A DNA stretch of 64,000 nt from JACOMS01 sp051252005 (GCA_051252005.1 JBPOEZ010000005.1:124001-188000); one strand, 5' to 3'. Shown: positions 8,017 to 17,210, counted from the first letter of the stretch. Numbers and translations: made by a program. The notes: generated by a model from the sequence alone, not told the origin.

Positions 8017-9171
8017 ATGTCAAGTAATGCACTTATATTGGTCGCCGCAGGGCGCGGGGAGAGGGCAGGCGGAGACGTGCCTAAGCAGTACCGCCTTATA
8101 AATGGGCGTCCTTTGATCGCGCACACGCTTGCGAACCTGACCCAGTCATGGCCGTTTGACAAAATCGTCATTGTTGTGGCCGAAGGCGATACGCATATTG
8201 CGCCGCTGCTCAACGCATCCGAGATTGAAGCGGTGGTCGTCACGGGCGGGGCGAGCCGAACGGCCTCTGTGCGTGTTGGACTTTCGGCGCTCGACCCCGA
8301 GAGTATTGACCATGTTTATATTCACGACGCGGCGAGGCCCTTCGCATCGGCGGAATTATTGAAGGCTCTATTGGAGGGCCTAAAAGAACACCCCGCCGCT
8401 GCGCCGTCATTACCGATTGCCGACGCGCTAAAGGCTCTAGACGGAAAGGCCGTTGACCGAGACAAAATTATTCGCGTGCAAACTCCGCAAGCGTTTCGGC
8501 TGAAAGACATTTTAGCCGCGTTTGAAAAGGCAGGGCCAGAGGCCGCGTTCGCTGATGATATTGCGGCGGCGCAGATGGCAGGACTGTCGATTGCGTTCAC
8601 CCAAGGCGATGAACGTAATTTCAAGGTGACATACCCGTCTGATTTTGACAAAGCAGAGCAGATGATGACCGAAAACTACAAAGACATGCACTATATCGCA
8701 ACCGGCAGCGGATTTGATGTTCACCGTTTTGAGGCGGGCGATAGTCTGTGGCTCTGCGGCGTGGAAATTCCAGCGGGGATATCTCTTAAGGGGCATAGCG
8801 ACGCCGATGTCGGCCTTCACGCGCTGACGGATGCTATTCTAGGCGCTTTGGCTGACGGCGATATTGGCGATCATTTTCCGCCGTCCGACCCGCAGTGGGC
8901 GGGGGCTTCGTCTGACCGCTTTTTGACATTTGCTGCGGATAAGGTGAAAGTACGCGGCGGCGAAATTTATCATGTGGATGTAACGTTAATTTGCGAGAAG
9001 CCAAAGGTGAAGCCGCACCGCGCTGCCATGCGCGCGCGAATAGCAGAACTTTTGAACCTGCCGCTTAACCGTGTGAGCGTGAAAGCGACAACGACCGAAC
9101 AGCTAGGCTTTACGGGGCGCGGCGAGGGTATCGCGGCGCAGGCATCGGCCACTGTAAAACTTCCTGCGTAA
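8017..9171 (+). CDS. ispDF: Bifunctional IspD/IspF of the MEP isoprenoid pathway
   Basis: A 384-residue fusion catalysing CTP-dependent cytidylylation of MEP (IspD part) and formation of the cyclic diphosphate MEcPP (IspF part), two non-consecutive steps toward IPP/DMAPP. IspD spans about 1-220: nucleotide loop LVAAGRGERAGGDVPKQY, VTGGASRTASVRVGL, HDAARPF. IspF starts near 224 (MHYIATGSGFDVHRF) with metal ligands in DVH and in the GHSDADVGLHALTDAILGA segment, and ends with KATTTEQLGFTGRGEGIA. The fusion is common in alphaproteobacteria. pncC follows 23 nt downstream. Confidence 0.96.
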   Translation: MSSNALILVAAGRGERAGGDVPKQYRLINGRPLIAHTLANLTQSWPFDKIVIVVAEGDTHIAPLLNASEIEAVVVTGGASRTASVRVGLSALDPESIDHVYIHDAARPFASAELLKALLEGLKEHPAAAPSLPIADALKALDGKAVDRDKIIRVQTPQAFRLKDILAAFEKAGPEAAFADDIAAAQMAGLSIAFTQGDERNFKVTYPSDFDKAEQMMTENYKDMHYIATGSGFDVHRFEAGDSLWLCGVEIPAGISLKGHSDADVGLHALTDAILGALADGDIGDHFPPSDPQWAGASSDRFLTFAADKVKVRGGEIYHVDVTLICEKPKVKPHRAAMRARIAELLNLPLNRVSVKATTTEQLGFTGRGEGIAAQASATVKLPA

Positions 9172-9194
9172 GTCCCCGAGATATAAGGACAGCG

Positions 9195-9689
9195 ATGAAC
9201 CAGTTTTCACACACGATTTTTGAACAAGCTGAAGCCGTGATTAGAAGCGCGCGAGAAAAAGGCCTGACGATTGCGACGGCGGAGAGCTGTACGGGCGGCG
9301 GTATCGGGCGGGCGCTGACCATGGCGCCAGGATCGTCGAGTGTTTTCCTTGGCGGAATTATTGCTTACGCGAATAGCGTTAAACAAGGCGTTCTCGGCGT
9401 TCCAGAGGCTGTGCTTGCTGAGCACGGCGCGGTGAGCGCGCAGGTCGCAGAGCTTATGGCCGAAAATGTTCGCGCCCTTATAGGAACGGATTTAGCCGTG
9501 TCAGCAACTGGGGTTGCGGGGCCGGGCGGCGGGACGGTGGATAAGCCTGTGGGGCTTGTCTATGTGGGGATCGCGCAAAAAGGCGCGGCGACAGTCACCG
9601 TTAAATTGCAATTAGAGGGCGGTCGGGAAGCCGTACGGGACCAAACGATTGACTTTTTATTAGGCAGTCTTCGCAACCGAATTGGGTAA
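9195..9689 (+). CDS. pncC: Nicotinamide-nucleotide amidohydrolase, CinA C-terminal domain family
   Basis: 164-residue stand-alone CinA C-terminal domain. The family deamidates nicotinamide mononucleotide to NaMN, recycling the product of DNA ligase and other pyridine nucleotide breakdown. Recognisable segments are TIATAESCTGGGIGRALT, GGIIAYANSVKQGVLGV, and SATGVAGPGGGTVDKPVGLVYVG with the GPGG loop. The ATG has an AAGGA ribosome-binding site. It is probably co-transcribed with ispDF. Its last 30 nt overlap the end of the convergent COQ10/RatA-like gene. Confidence 0.92.
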   Translation: MNQFSHTIFEQAEAVIRSAREKGLTIATAESCTGGGIGRALTMAPGSSSVFLGGIIAYANSVKQGVLGVPEAVLAEHGAVSAQVAELMAENVRALIGTDLAVSATGVAGPGGGTVDKPVGLVYVGIAQKGAATVTVKLQLEGGREAVRDQTIDFLLGSLRNRIG

Positions 9690-10193
9690 ATTTAAGCGCT
9701 TATATTCTGCGGCGAGATCTAGCGAAGCGTCACCAATTTTTGGGCATTCTTGACGAGCTTTGACCACAAAAAGAGACATGATTTTCTCGCCGGCTGAGGC
9801 GAACTTTTCGCGCAGGAGCATTTCAAGTGGAAAAGCTTTGAGCTTAACTTCAATATGAAAATCAATCAGAGTCGAACCATCGGAAAGCTCGTGGAAATGC
9901 CACGTATTATCTAAAACTCTAAGAGCGCCAGCGCGGTCTGATTTCGTGACTTTAATCCGGTTTAAATCGTGAAAAATATTGACCGTAGAGCGAAAGCTTT
10001 CACTGATGAATTTGTAGGTAACCGTGGCGTCGGCTTCGAACTGTTCGTGCACATCTGAAATAGATTTGCGGTTGGTGACGCGCAAAGCTGAGAGCAAATT
10101 AATAAATTCGGGATAGGCTTCCACGTCAGAGACGAGTTCCATCAAGTCCTTTGGGCCATGGGAAATATGACGGATGATGCGGGTTGTCGCCAT
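9660..10193 (-). CDS. COQ10/RatA-like START (SRPBCC) family protein
   Basis: 177-residue polyketide-cyclase/START-fold protein of the COQ10/RatA group. The segments SDVEAYPEFINLLSALRVTNR, the central VTYKFISESFRSTVN and LDNTWHFHELSDGSTLIDFHIEVKL match the fold. In alphaproteobacteria this gene usually sits beside lipA, as here (2 nt after the lipA stop). Its homologue Coq10 binds ubiquinone and helps respiration; the RatA toxin label applied to E. coli homologues is less likely in this setting. The C-terminus is somewhat longer than usual (family about 150), and its coding end overlaps the pncC end on the other strand by 30 nt. Confidence 0.88.
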   Translation of the reverse strand: MATTRIIRHISHGPKDLMELVSDVEAYPEFINLLSALRVTNRKSISDVHEQFEADATVTYKFISESFRSTVNIFHDLNRIKVTKSDRAGALRVLDNTWHFHELSDGSTLIDFHIEVKLKAFPLEMLLREKFASAGEKIMSLFVVKARQECPKIGDASLDLAAEYKRLNLPNSVAKTA

Positions 10194-10195
10194 GC

Positions 10196-11140
10196 CTAAG
10201 TGGCCTGCCGCGCAGCTTGTAAACGCGCGAAATCCGCATCGGCGTGATAACTAGACCGTGTGAGCGGGCTCGCAGAGACCACAAGAAAGCCTTTCGCCTT
10301 GGCGATAGTTTCGTAGGCTCTAAATTCTTCCGGCGTAACAAAACGGTCAACGGCAGCATGTTTGCGGGTCGGCTGTAAATATTGGCCGATAGTCAAAAAG
10401 TCGATACCAGCAGAGCGCATATCGTCCATGACTTGCATGACTTCTTGCTTGGTTTCGCCGAGGCCGACCATAAGCCCAGATTTGGTAAATTGGGTTGGGT
10501 CGCGGTCTTTCACTCGCTCCAAAAGGCGTAGGGAATGGAAGTAACGCGCGCCCGGACGGATCTTAAGGTAAAGACGCGGAACCGTTTCTAGATTGTGGTT
10601 AAATACATCGGGCCGCGCATCAATAACAGTTTCCGCCGCGCCGTCTTTACGCAGGAAATCAGGCGTCAGAATTTCAATCGTAGTCGCCGGAGAGATATTG
10701 CGGATCGCGCCGATCACATCAGCAAAGTGCTGCGCGCCTCCATCGGAGAGATCATCACGGTCAACGGACGTAATGACCACATGCTGTAGACCCATTTCGG
10801 ACACGGCTTCGGCGACGCGTTGCGGTTCGTCCTTATCGACAGGGCCAGGCAGGCCCGTTGTGATATTGCAAAAGGCGCACGCGCGAGTGCAGGTGTCACC
10901 TAAGATCATAAAGGTAGCATGGGCTTTTTCCCAGCACTCGCCAATGTTCGGGCAGGCTGCCTCTTCGCAAACGGTGACGAGGCCTTTGTCTTTTACGATT
11001 TTTCGAGTTTCGGCATAGCCTTTGGAGGTCGGGGCTTTCACGCGGATCCAAGCCGGCTTGCGTAATATCGCAGTATCCGGTTTGTGAGCCTTCTCCGGAT
11101 GTCTCGGGCGGGCTGATTTATTATCGAAAAGAACTGTCAT
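10196..11140 (-). CDS. lipA: Lipoyl synthase
   Basis: Radical SAM enzyme that inserts two sulfurs into protein-bound octanoyl groups to make lipoyl-E2 and H-protein; 314 residues. The auxiliary cluster cysteines are Cys58, Cys63 and Cys69 (CEEAACPNIGEC); the SAM cluster is Cys84, Cys88 and Cys91 (CTRACAFC). The C-terminal RSSYHAD carries the Ser that ligates the auxiliary cluster. GLMVGLGET and LTIGQYLQPTRKH are also conserved. It heads a two-gene unit with the COQ10-like gene. No good ribosome-binding site precedes ATG 11140. Confidence 0.97.
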   Translation of the reverse strand: MTVLFDNKSARPRHPEKAHKPDTAILRKPAWIRVKAPTSKGYAETRKIVKDKGLVTVCEEAACPNIGECWEKAHATFMILGDTCTRACAFCNITTGLPGPVDKDEPQRVAEAVSEMGLQHVVITSVDRDDLSDGGAQHFADVIGAIRNISPATTIEILTPDFLRKDGAAETVIDARPDVFNHNLETVPRLYLKIRPGARYFHSLRLLERVKDRDPTQFTKSGLMVGLGETKQEVMQVMDDMRSAGIDFLTIGQYLQPTRKHAAVDRFVTPEEFRAYETIAKAKGFLVVSASPLTRSSYHADADFARLQAARQAT

Positions 11141-11276
11141 TGCGGCAAAATGGTCGTTTAAGTCATAAATTACAATAGGTTTGTCGTCCGTAGGGCCGTA
11201 TTTCTTAATCTCTTTTGGCGCGAGCTTTGCTTAATTTTAACCCTAGCAGGCTAACAAGGCCAAAACGGTGGAATTA

Positions 11277-12377
11277 ATGCTCAATAGTGTAACGATACGG
11301 GACGGTCACGACAATTTTTTCACGCCAATGCGCTTGTTTTTTGCGCTCATGGTTGTCGTCGGTCATACTTATATAATTGCTTTGAAGGACGTTACAGCAG
11401 AGCCTTTCATATTTTTTCACTATAAGCCTAGCTATTTGGCCGTGAATTTGTTTTTCATCGCCTCTGGTTTTTTGGTGACAAAAAGCATGTTGTACCGCGG
11501 GGATATGGCGGAGTTTTCCTCGGCGAGAATCCTGCGAATTTTTCCGGCTCTTGCGGTTCATGTTCTTTTTGTGATGTTTATCATGGGGCCTTTTGTGACG
11601 AGCCTGCCTCTGAAAGAGTTTTTTAGTGATCCACAATTTTACACCCAACCTTTTCAAGTCCTGTCTTTTTATAAGACGGAAATGATTATGCCGGGGGCTT
11701 TGGAAACCAATCATGAGCCCATAGCTTCTGCTGCTATTTGGACTTTGCGCTATGAAGTCTTGGCCTATATTGGCACGGCTATCGCGTTCTCTATTGGACT
11801 CTTACGGAAAAAATGGATGCTACTGGCGCAATTTGTCGGTTTTGCAGTTCTCTGGGCCGCTGCGCATGGTACGGGCTACTACGATAAAGTGCCCGCGACC
11901 GTGCAGTCAATTTTGCGATTTGGCATGGCTTACGGTCTTGGCGCGGCGATTTATGCTTACCGCGAAAAACTGTCCTTTAGTTTCATTGGCGTCTTTGTAA
12001 CGGGTCTTGTAACGGCCTTGTTCCATGGCACGTTTGCCTTTGAAATGATGACGAATATTTGGCTGGCTTATATCATTTTTTGGGCGGCTTATGTGAAAGT
12101 GCCAAAGCTAGATGGTCTTAAAAAACTAAGCGATGTATCCTACGGGATCTACATTTATCACTGGGCTGTCGCGCAGTGGATCTTTTATAAAATGCCGAGC
12201 TTGTCGACAGGGCAGCTTTTATTCCTGACACTGCTTGCGACTTTGATTCTGTCCATTTTGTCTTGGTTCTTGGTCGAAAAACCTATGCTTAAGCGCAAGA
12301 CGTGGTTCGCTAAGTTTTTGCGGTTTGGACGGACAAAACGCGGCGCGTATAATCCCGCCGCGGCTTTGTTAGATTAG
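11277..12377 (+). CDS. Acyltransferase family 3 membrane protein (OafA/YrhL type)
   Basis: Polytopic inner-membrane acyltransferase of about 366 residues that would transfer an acyl (often O-acetyl) group to a cell-surface glycan, lipid or exopolysaccharide. The early segment FFTPMRLFFALMVVVGHTY holds the family's Arg and catalytic-type His; about ten hydrophobic segments follow. The LKKLSDVSYGIYIYHWAVAQW region matches the conserved late motif, and LSWFLVEKPMLKRK is the typical C-terminal end. A GTG at 11268 is in frame, but ATG 11277 has GGTGGA just upstream and is preferred. Monocistronic between divergent lipA and convergent lpdA. The acceptor is unknown. Confidence 0.88.
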   Translation: MLNSVTIRDGHDNFFTPMRLFFALMVVVGHTYIIALKDVTAEPFIFFHYKPSYLAVNLFFIASGFLVTKSMLYRGDMAEFSSARILRIFPALAVHVLFVMFIMGPFVTSLPLKEFFSDPQFYTQPFQVLSFYKTEMIMPGALETNHEPIASAAIWTLRYEVLAYIGTAIAFSIGLLRKKWMLLAQFVGFAVLWAAAHGTGYYDKVPATVQSILRFGMAYGLGAAIYAYREKLSFSFIGVFVTGLVTALFHGTFAFEMMTNIWLAYIIFWAAYVKVPKLDGLKKLSDVSYGIYIYHWAVAQWIFYKMPSLSTGQLLFLTLLATLILSILSWFLVEKPMLKRKTWFAKFLRFGRTKRGAYNPAAALLD

Positions 12378-12398
12378 AATCTGCTTTAGGGCTTAAGC

Positions 12399-13793
12399 CT
12401 AAATATGCATGGCTCGATCATAGGCTTCTAGAACTGATTCGTGCATCATTTCGGATAGAGTCGGATGCGGGAACACAGTTTCCATAAGTTCCGCCTCAGT
12501 GGTTTCAAGCTGCCGCGCGACGGTATAGCCTTGGATAAGCTCTGTGACTTCCGCGCCGATCATGTGCGCGCCGAGGAGTTCGCCTGTTGTTTCGTCAAAG
12601 ATGGTTTTGATAAGTCCTTCAGGTTCGCCAAGCGCTATGGCTTTGCCGTTACCGATGAACGGGAAACGCCCGACTTTAATCTTGTGACCCGCTTCTTTAG
12701 CCTGCGCTTCGGTAAAGCCGACACTAGCGATTTGCGGATGACAATAAGTGCAGCCCGGAATGTTGGCAGCGTCCAGAGGATGCGGATTTCCGCCTGCGAT
12801 TTTTTCTATACAAATTACGCCTTCATGTGAGGCTTTATGCGCTAGCCAAGGCGGGGTTGTCACATCACCGATAGCATAGAGGCCTGGGACTCCTGTGCGG
12901 GAGAACTCATCGACAGTAATATGGGTGCGGTCGATTTTTACGCCGAGCTTTTCTAGGCCCATATCTTCGACATTGCCGACAATGCCAATGGCAAGGACAA
13001 CGCGGTCAAAGGTGTGGGTTTCGTCTTTGCCGTCCACGGTAAGCACAGCGGTCACATTGGAGGCGCCTTTGGTCACGGATTTAACTTGTGTTTTTGTCTT
13101 GATGGTCATGCCGCGCTTTTCAAAGCTCTTGCGGGCCATAGCAGAGATTTCTGCGTCTTCTGCGGGAAGAATTCGGTCAACCATTTCAACAACGGTCACG
13201 TCCGCGCCGAAGGCATCAAAGAAGCTGGCAAATTCCATACCGATTGCGCCGGAGCCGATGACGAGGAGTTTCTTCGGCATGGTATCGGGCACCATGGCTT
13301 CTTTGGCCGTCCAAATGAATTTGCCGTCAGGCTCAAGTCCGGCTTGCGGGATGATGCGGGCTCTTGCGCCTGTCGCCATGATCACATGTTTAGCCGTATA
13401 GTCTTTGCCGTCGACAATGACAGTTGGCGCGGGCTTTCCGGCCTTGAGGGTCGCGAAGCCGTTAATGACGGTGATTTTATGTTTCTTCATTAAAAACTTC
13501 ACGCCGCCAGACAGTTGATTGGCGATGCCGCGCGAGCGCTTCACGATTGCAGGGAGGTCAAACCCAGCCGTTGCCGTCAGGCCATAATCTTTGGCGTGTT
13601 GCATATTATGATAAATCTCAGCTGAGCGCAGAAGCGCTTTCGTCGGGATGCAGCCCCAGTTTAGACATACGCCGCCAAGGGCGTCTTTTTCGACGATAGC
13701 GGTTTTAAGTCCGAGCTGGGAGGCGCGAATGGCCGTGACATAGCCGCCTGGGCCGGAGCCAACAATAATTACGTCAAATGCCGTGTCTGCCAT
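12399..13793 (-). CDS. lpdA: Dihydrolipoyl dehydrogenase
   Basis: FAD- and NAD-dependent E3 of the 2-oxoacid dehydrogenase complexes; 464 residues, standard length. FAD motif GSGPGG (12-17), redox-active disulfide in GGVCLNWGC (Cys43/Cys48), NAD motif LVIGSGAIGMEFASFF, YAIGDVT segment, and the C-terminal HPTLSEMMHES with the active-site His. It stands alone here with no pdh or suc genes adjacent, so its complex cannot be inferred from position. AAGG lies upstream of ATG 13793. Confidence 0.96.
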   Translation of the reverse strand: MADTAFDVIIVGSGPGGYVTAIRASQLGLKTAIVEKDALGGVCLNWGCIPTKALLRSAEIYHNMQHAKDYGLTATAGFDLPAIVKRSRGIANQLSGGVKFLMKKHKITVINGFATLKAGKPAPTVIVDGKDYTAKHVIMATGARARIIPQAGLEPDGKFIWTAKEAMVPDTMPKKLLVIGSGAIGMEFASFFDAFGADVTVVEMVDRILPAEDAEISAMARKSFEKRGMTIKTKTQVKSVTKGASNVTAVLTVDGKDETHTFDRVVLAIGIVGNVEDMGLEKLGVKIDRTHITVDEFSRTGVPGLYAIGDVTTPPWLAHKASHEGVICIEKIAGGNPHPLDAANIPGCTYCHPQIASVGFTEAQAKEAGHKIKVGRFPFIGNGKAIALGEPEGLIKTIFDETTGELLGAHMIGAEVTELIQGYTVARQLETTEAELMETVFPHPTLSEMMHESVLEAYDRAMHI

Positions 13794-13874
13794 AGGAATA
13801 CCTTATAAATACGTCAGAGTTACTTATAGGGCAAAATTATCGAAATTGAACGCAAAATGTAACAATTTATGCTG

Positions 13875-14621
13875 TTATTCAGGCGGGGTGTTTGAGGCGG
13901 TCTCAGGCGTGATTAAGACCTCAATTACCTGTAAGCGCATAACGTCCCGAAGCTCGTCTACTTCGACGGCATCAATTAGCTCAAAAGCTGTTTCTGAATC
14001 GCCTTTTTTGGCAAAGGCGACCGCGATATTAGCCCGCGCCGTATCGCGAAGTCCGGGCTGTTTAATTAGCGCCATGGCCGTATTTGCGGGCGTGAATAAG
14101 TCTTCGGATAAAGCAAAATCGACAACGTCAAAATAAACGCGGTCTTTCAGGTCCGGTTGCTGCATTTTTTTGGCTTGTTCCATAACAGAAAAAATACGCA
14201 AACTTGCGTTGGGGTTCACGGCATCAAAGGTCGTAAGGGCGCGCGGTAGCGCGTCAATCTCTTTGAGTTCGCCGTTTTCAAGCTGAAAGTATTTCACGCC
14301 GTTTGCGGCCTGCGGTGACACTGCAGGACGCGATCGTTGAGGGGGTGAGTTCTGCTGATGTGTGCTCACGGGCGTAGAATGGTTACGTGTGCGGCTCTCT
14401 ATGGACGGAGGGCGCATAGCCTCTTTTACACGGGCGATAAAGCGGTCAATGCCGTTTTGGCTGCGGGGTACGTTTGGATTCTGTGTATTGGTCCGCAACG
14501 ATGCCGTCGGAGCAGACCTATAAGTGTAACTGTCTTGGGGCGTTGCGGGCATGCCGAAATAGACAACGCCGCCAGCTAGCAACGCCACGATAATTCCCGC
14601 AGCTATCGTTTTAAAAAACAC
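13875..14621 (-). CDS. Membrane-anchored hypothetical protein
   Basis: Not recognised. A 248-residue frame from a GTG at 14619-14621, with AGGAAA about 10 nt upstream. Residues 5-25 form a membrane helix or signal (TIAAGIIVALLAGGVVYFG). A Pro/Ser/Thr/Gln-rich linker (about 30-105) follows, then an Ala-rich helical domain from about 125 (DLKDRVYFDVVDFALSEDLF, RANIAVAFAKKGDSETAFEL) that looks TPR-like. The architecture suggests an anchored periplasmic or envelope protein with a helical-repeat interaction domain. It is read in the same direction as lpdA, 81 nt upstream. Coding is supported by composition and the start signal. Confidence 0.6.
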   Translation of the reverse strand: MFFKTIAAGIIVALLAGGVVYFGMPATPQDSYTYRSAPTASLRTNTQNPNVPRSQNGIDRFIARVKEAMRPPSIESRTRNHSTPVSTHQQNSPPQRSRPAVSPQAANGVKYFQLENGELKEIDALPRALTTFDAVNPNASLRIFSVMEQAKKMQQPDLKDRVYFDVVDFALSEDLFTPANTAMALIKQPGLRDTARANIAVAFAKKGDSETAFELIDAVEVDELRDVMRLQVIEVLITPETASNTPPE

Positions 14622-14732
14622 GAATTTGAGTTTCCTTATTTGCTCTAAACTAGCCCGAAACGGGGTATTTGAGCAAGGCTAGCACTGTTATTGCGCGTTT
14701 AGGGAGCTGAGCACTCGCCCCGTATGCGAGGA

Positions 14733-15842
14733 TTAACCAATAATGCGGTTTACGTGGCCCATTTTTCGGCCTTTTCGGGTCTCTTTTTTACCATAGAGAT
14801 GGATGAAAGTTTTTGGGTCTTTGGCGAGTTGGGGCCACATAGAGGCGTCTTCGCCGATAAGATTGAGCATTTGCACCGCGTGTTGAGGCTCAGTATCGCC
14901 AAGGGGCCATCCGGCGATAGCGCGAATATGCAGCTCAAACTGATCAATACAGCCGGCATTTTGGGTCCAGTGGCCGGAATTATGAACACGCGGCGCGATT
15001 TCATTGACGAGTAGATCGCCGTTCTCGCATTCAAAAAACTCGACGGCTAAAACGCCAACATACTCCAGTGCGTCTAAAATTTGGATGGCCATAGCACGGG
15101 CGCGCCCATCATCACCCGTCGTCGGTGATGTACTCATATGCAGGATGTGATTGTTATGAACATTTTCTATCAGCGGATAAGACGTCGTCTCGCCTGTCGC
15201 GCTACGCGCAGCAATCACGGAAACTTCGCGTTTGAACGCGATGAACTCTTCCGCGATTAAGGGGACATCACCGAGCGTCTTAAACGCCACTTCAAGCTCG
15301 TTTTCATCGCGGATGATGACTTGGCCTTTGCCATCATATCCCATGCGTCTCGTTTTGAGGACAATTGGCAGCTCAACGCGCTGTAATATGCGACGTAGAT
15401 CAAAGATGGTGTTGACGGGGTGAAACGGTGTGACGGGGACGTTCGCCGTCTCTCTTATAAATGTCTTCTCCGTCATTCGGTCTTGCGCGGTTTCCAGTGC
15501 GTTCGCGCCGGGGCGAAGTTTTGTGACGGACTGGGTCGCTTCTGCCGTTTTGGCGGGTACATTTTCAAACTCATAAGTCAGCACGTCGACGTCGCTGGCA
15601 AAGGCGCGCACTTTGTCGATGTCGTCATAACTGCCATGGACGGTATGCGCGGCAACGCGCGCGGCGGGGCTTCTTTCGGTATCGGTATAGATATGGCAAT
15701 GAAACCCGAGCCGCGTGGCCGCGAGTGCGAGCATTTGCCCAAGCTGTCCACCGCCTAAAATGCCGATCACTCCGCCGGGGGGGAGCGGGTCTTTTGGCTT
15801 AGAGCCAGTAGGCGAAAGTTCGGAGTTTACAGGCTGTGTCAT
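14733..15842 (-). CDS. purK: 5-(carboxyamino)imidazole ribonucleotide synthase
   Basis: ATP-grasp enzyme converting AIR, ATP and bicarbonate to N5-CAIR in purine synthesis; 369 residues. The N-terminal IGILGGGQLGQMLALAATRLG, the ATP-grasp core with RRMGYDGKGQ, and EEFIAFKREVSVIAAR are diagnostic, as is NEIAPRVHNSGHWT near the C-terminus. It lies 22 nt downstream of purE on the same strand, an operon order purE-purK. The C-terminal lysine-rich GKKETRKGRKMGHVN is usual for PurK. Confidence 0.96.
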   Translation of the reverse strand: MTQPVNSELSPTGSKPKDPLPPGGVIGILGGGQLGQMLALAATRLGFHCHIYTDTERSPAARVAAHTVHGSYDDIDKVRAFASDVDVLTYEFENVPAKTAEATQSVTKLRPGANALETAQDRMTEKTFIRETANVPVTPFHPVNTIFDLRRILQRVELPIVLKTRRMGYDGKGQVIIRDENELEVAFKTLGDVPLIAEEFIAFKREVSVIAARSATGETTSYPLIENVHNNHILHMSTSPTTGDDGRARAMAIQILDALEYVGVLAVEFFECENGDLLVNEIAPRVHNSGHWTQNAGCIDQFELHIRAIAGWPLGDTEPQHAVQMLNLIGEDASMWPQLAKDPKTFIHLYGKKETRKGRKMGHVNRIIG

Positions 15843-15864
15843 GACGTATCTTTCTGGGTCTATC

Positions 15865-16383
15865 TTACCCTAGAGGGTCGAAGGCCACAGACTCAGTTTG
15901 CTCTGCCCGCCAAGCATCAAGGCGATCAGCTATGCTTGTGTCAGAGAGGGCTAAGATGCTGGCCGCTAAAAGCGCCGCATTTTTTGCGCCGGATTTGCCA
16001 ATGGCTAAGGTGCCAACGGGCACGCCGCCTGGCATTTGTGCAATCGATAAAAGGCTATCCATGCCGGACAGGGCTTTGCTTTCGACGGGGACGCCCAAAA
16101 CGGGCAGAGGTGTCATGGCTGCGGCCATGCCGGGTAAATGTGCTGCGCCGCCTGCGCCGGCGATAATGATCTTAAAGCCCGCGTCTTTTGCACCTGTGGC
16201 AAAGTCGTAAAGACGGCCAGGCGTTCTGTGGGCAGAGATAACTTTGGCGTCAAATCCAATCTCCAAAACGGTCAAAATATTGGCGGCATGTTCCATTGTT
16301 GGCCAATCCGAAGTGGACCCCATAATGAGGGCAACCGGAACGGCAGCGGAGGGCGAGCGGGGTGTTGAGTGTGTGTCAGTCAT
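15865..16383 (-). CDS. purE: N5-CAIR mutase
   Basis: Class I PurE, converting N5-CAIR to CAIR; 172 residues. MGSTSDWPTM (21-30), SAHRTP (50-55) with the catalytic His52, AGAGGAAHLPGM and the GVPVGTLAIG segment are all present. It carries a short Ser/Pro-rich N-terminal extension of about 14 residues, and GGAAGG-like spacing (CTGGAAGG before ATG) supports the start. First gene of purE-purK. The 137 bp between it and the divergent GGDEF gene must hold both promoters. Confidence 0.96.
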   Translation of the reverse strand: MTDTHSTPRSPSAAVPVALIMGSTSDWPTMEHAANILTVLEIGFDAKVISAHRTPGRLYDFATGAKDAGFKIIIAGAGGAAHLPGMAAAMTPLPVLGVPVESKALSGMDSLLSIAQMPGGVPVGTLAIGKSGAKNAALLAASILALSDTSIADRLDAWRAEQTESVAFDPLG

Positions 16384-16520
16384 GGCCTTCCAGTCATGTT
16401 GTGGCGTGATGAGTACATCACGGGAAAGCGAAGCACTTTACCCACAGAGGCCAAGGCGTCAAACTCATTTTAACTATGTTTGGCAATTTCCGTGGAGGTT
16501 TTAACAATTTTAATAGGATT

Positions 16521-17210
16521 ATGCGAGAAAGTGGACGGAAGAAAAATAAAATACACACTCAAGTCGTGAACAGGTTTACTGAAATGAAATTAAAGGTCGC
16601 CGCATATAATCCGGGCATAACTGCCGACATTACTGCGGACGCGCATGGTTTAAACTCGGATGAGTCCGTGCGGGCTGAAAATGAGCGACTGAAGTCACAG
16701 CTTAAGAGACTGCGCCGCTATGTCGGGGAGTTGGAACAAGCCGCTGACACGGATCCGCTTATTCCCGTTTATAATCGACGCGCCTTTATGCGCGAGCTTG
16801 GGCGGGCGCAATCTGTGCTTGATCGATATGGTATACCGTCTTGTGTGATCTTTTTGGATCTCAATGATTTTAAATCTGTGAATGACAAATACGGCCATGC
16901 TATCGGGGATGAAATGCTGAAACAGGTCGGATTGACTCTTAAAGGCGGCGTTCGTGAATGCGATATGGTTGCCCGTCTTGGCGGTGATGAGTTTGGCATT
17001 CTGCTTTTCAAGACACCGCTCAAGCAAGCTCAAGCCAAAGCCGCCGCCCTAAGCTGCCGGATTGCTGATATTGAAATTGACATGCCGACCGAAACTATCG
17101 GAGTGACTGCATCGTGGGGCGCTTCGTTCTGTGACGCTGTTGAAACGGCTGAAAGCATTCTGTCTCGCGCCGACCGCAATATGTACGCCGCAAAAAGTTA
17201 TAACCTTTAA
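16521..17210 (+). CDS. Small cytosolic GGDEF diguanylate cyclase
   Basis: Predicted diguanylate cyclase making c-di-GMP, about 229 residues. A short coiled-coil leader (ENERLKSQLKRLRRYVGELE, about 53-72) precedes the GGDEF domain (about 78-229). DLNDFKSVNDKYGHAIGD carries the metal and substrate residues, the active-site motif GGDEF is at 154-158, and the inhibitory-site RxxD (RECD, 145-148) lies exactly five residues before it, so product inhibition is expected. No sensory or membrane domain is visible; the coiled coil probably drives dimerisation. ATG 16521 has AGG upstream; ATG 16476 and 16584 are alternatives. Monocistronic. Confidence 0.88.
   Translation: MRESGRKKNKIHTQVVNRFTEMKLKVAAYNPGITADITADAHGLNSDESVRAENERLKSQLKRLRRYVGELEQAADTDPLIPVYNRRAFMRELGRAQSVLDRYGIPSCVIFLDLNDFKSVNDKYGHAIGDEMLKQVGLTLKGGVRECDMVARLGGDEFGILLFKTPLKQAQAKAAALSCRIADIEIDMPTETIGVTASWGASFCDAVETAESILSRADRNMYAAKSYNL

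Noticed and set aside
7934..8032. Longer N-terminus for DusB
   Set aside because: The extra 33 residues are unlike the family and would run into the ispDF start.
9660..10193. Calling the START-fold gene a RatA toxin
   Set aside because: Position next to lipA in alphaproteobacteria fits the COQ10-like housekeeping role; no antitoxin partner is present.
16476..16520. Upstream start for the diguanylate cyclase
   Set aside because: ATG 16476 has no ribosome-binding site; ATG 16521 has AGG at a suitable distance.
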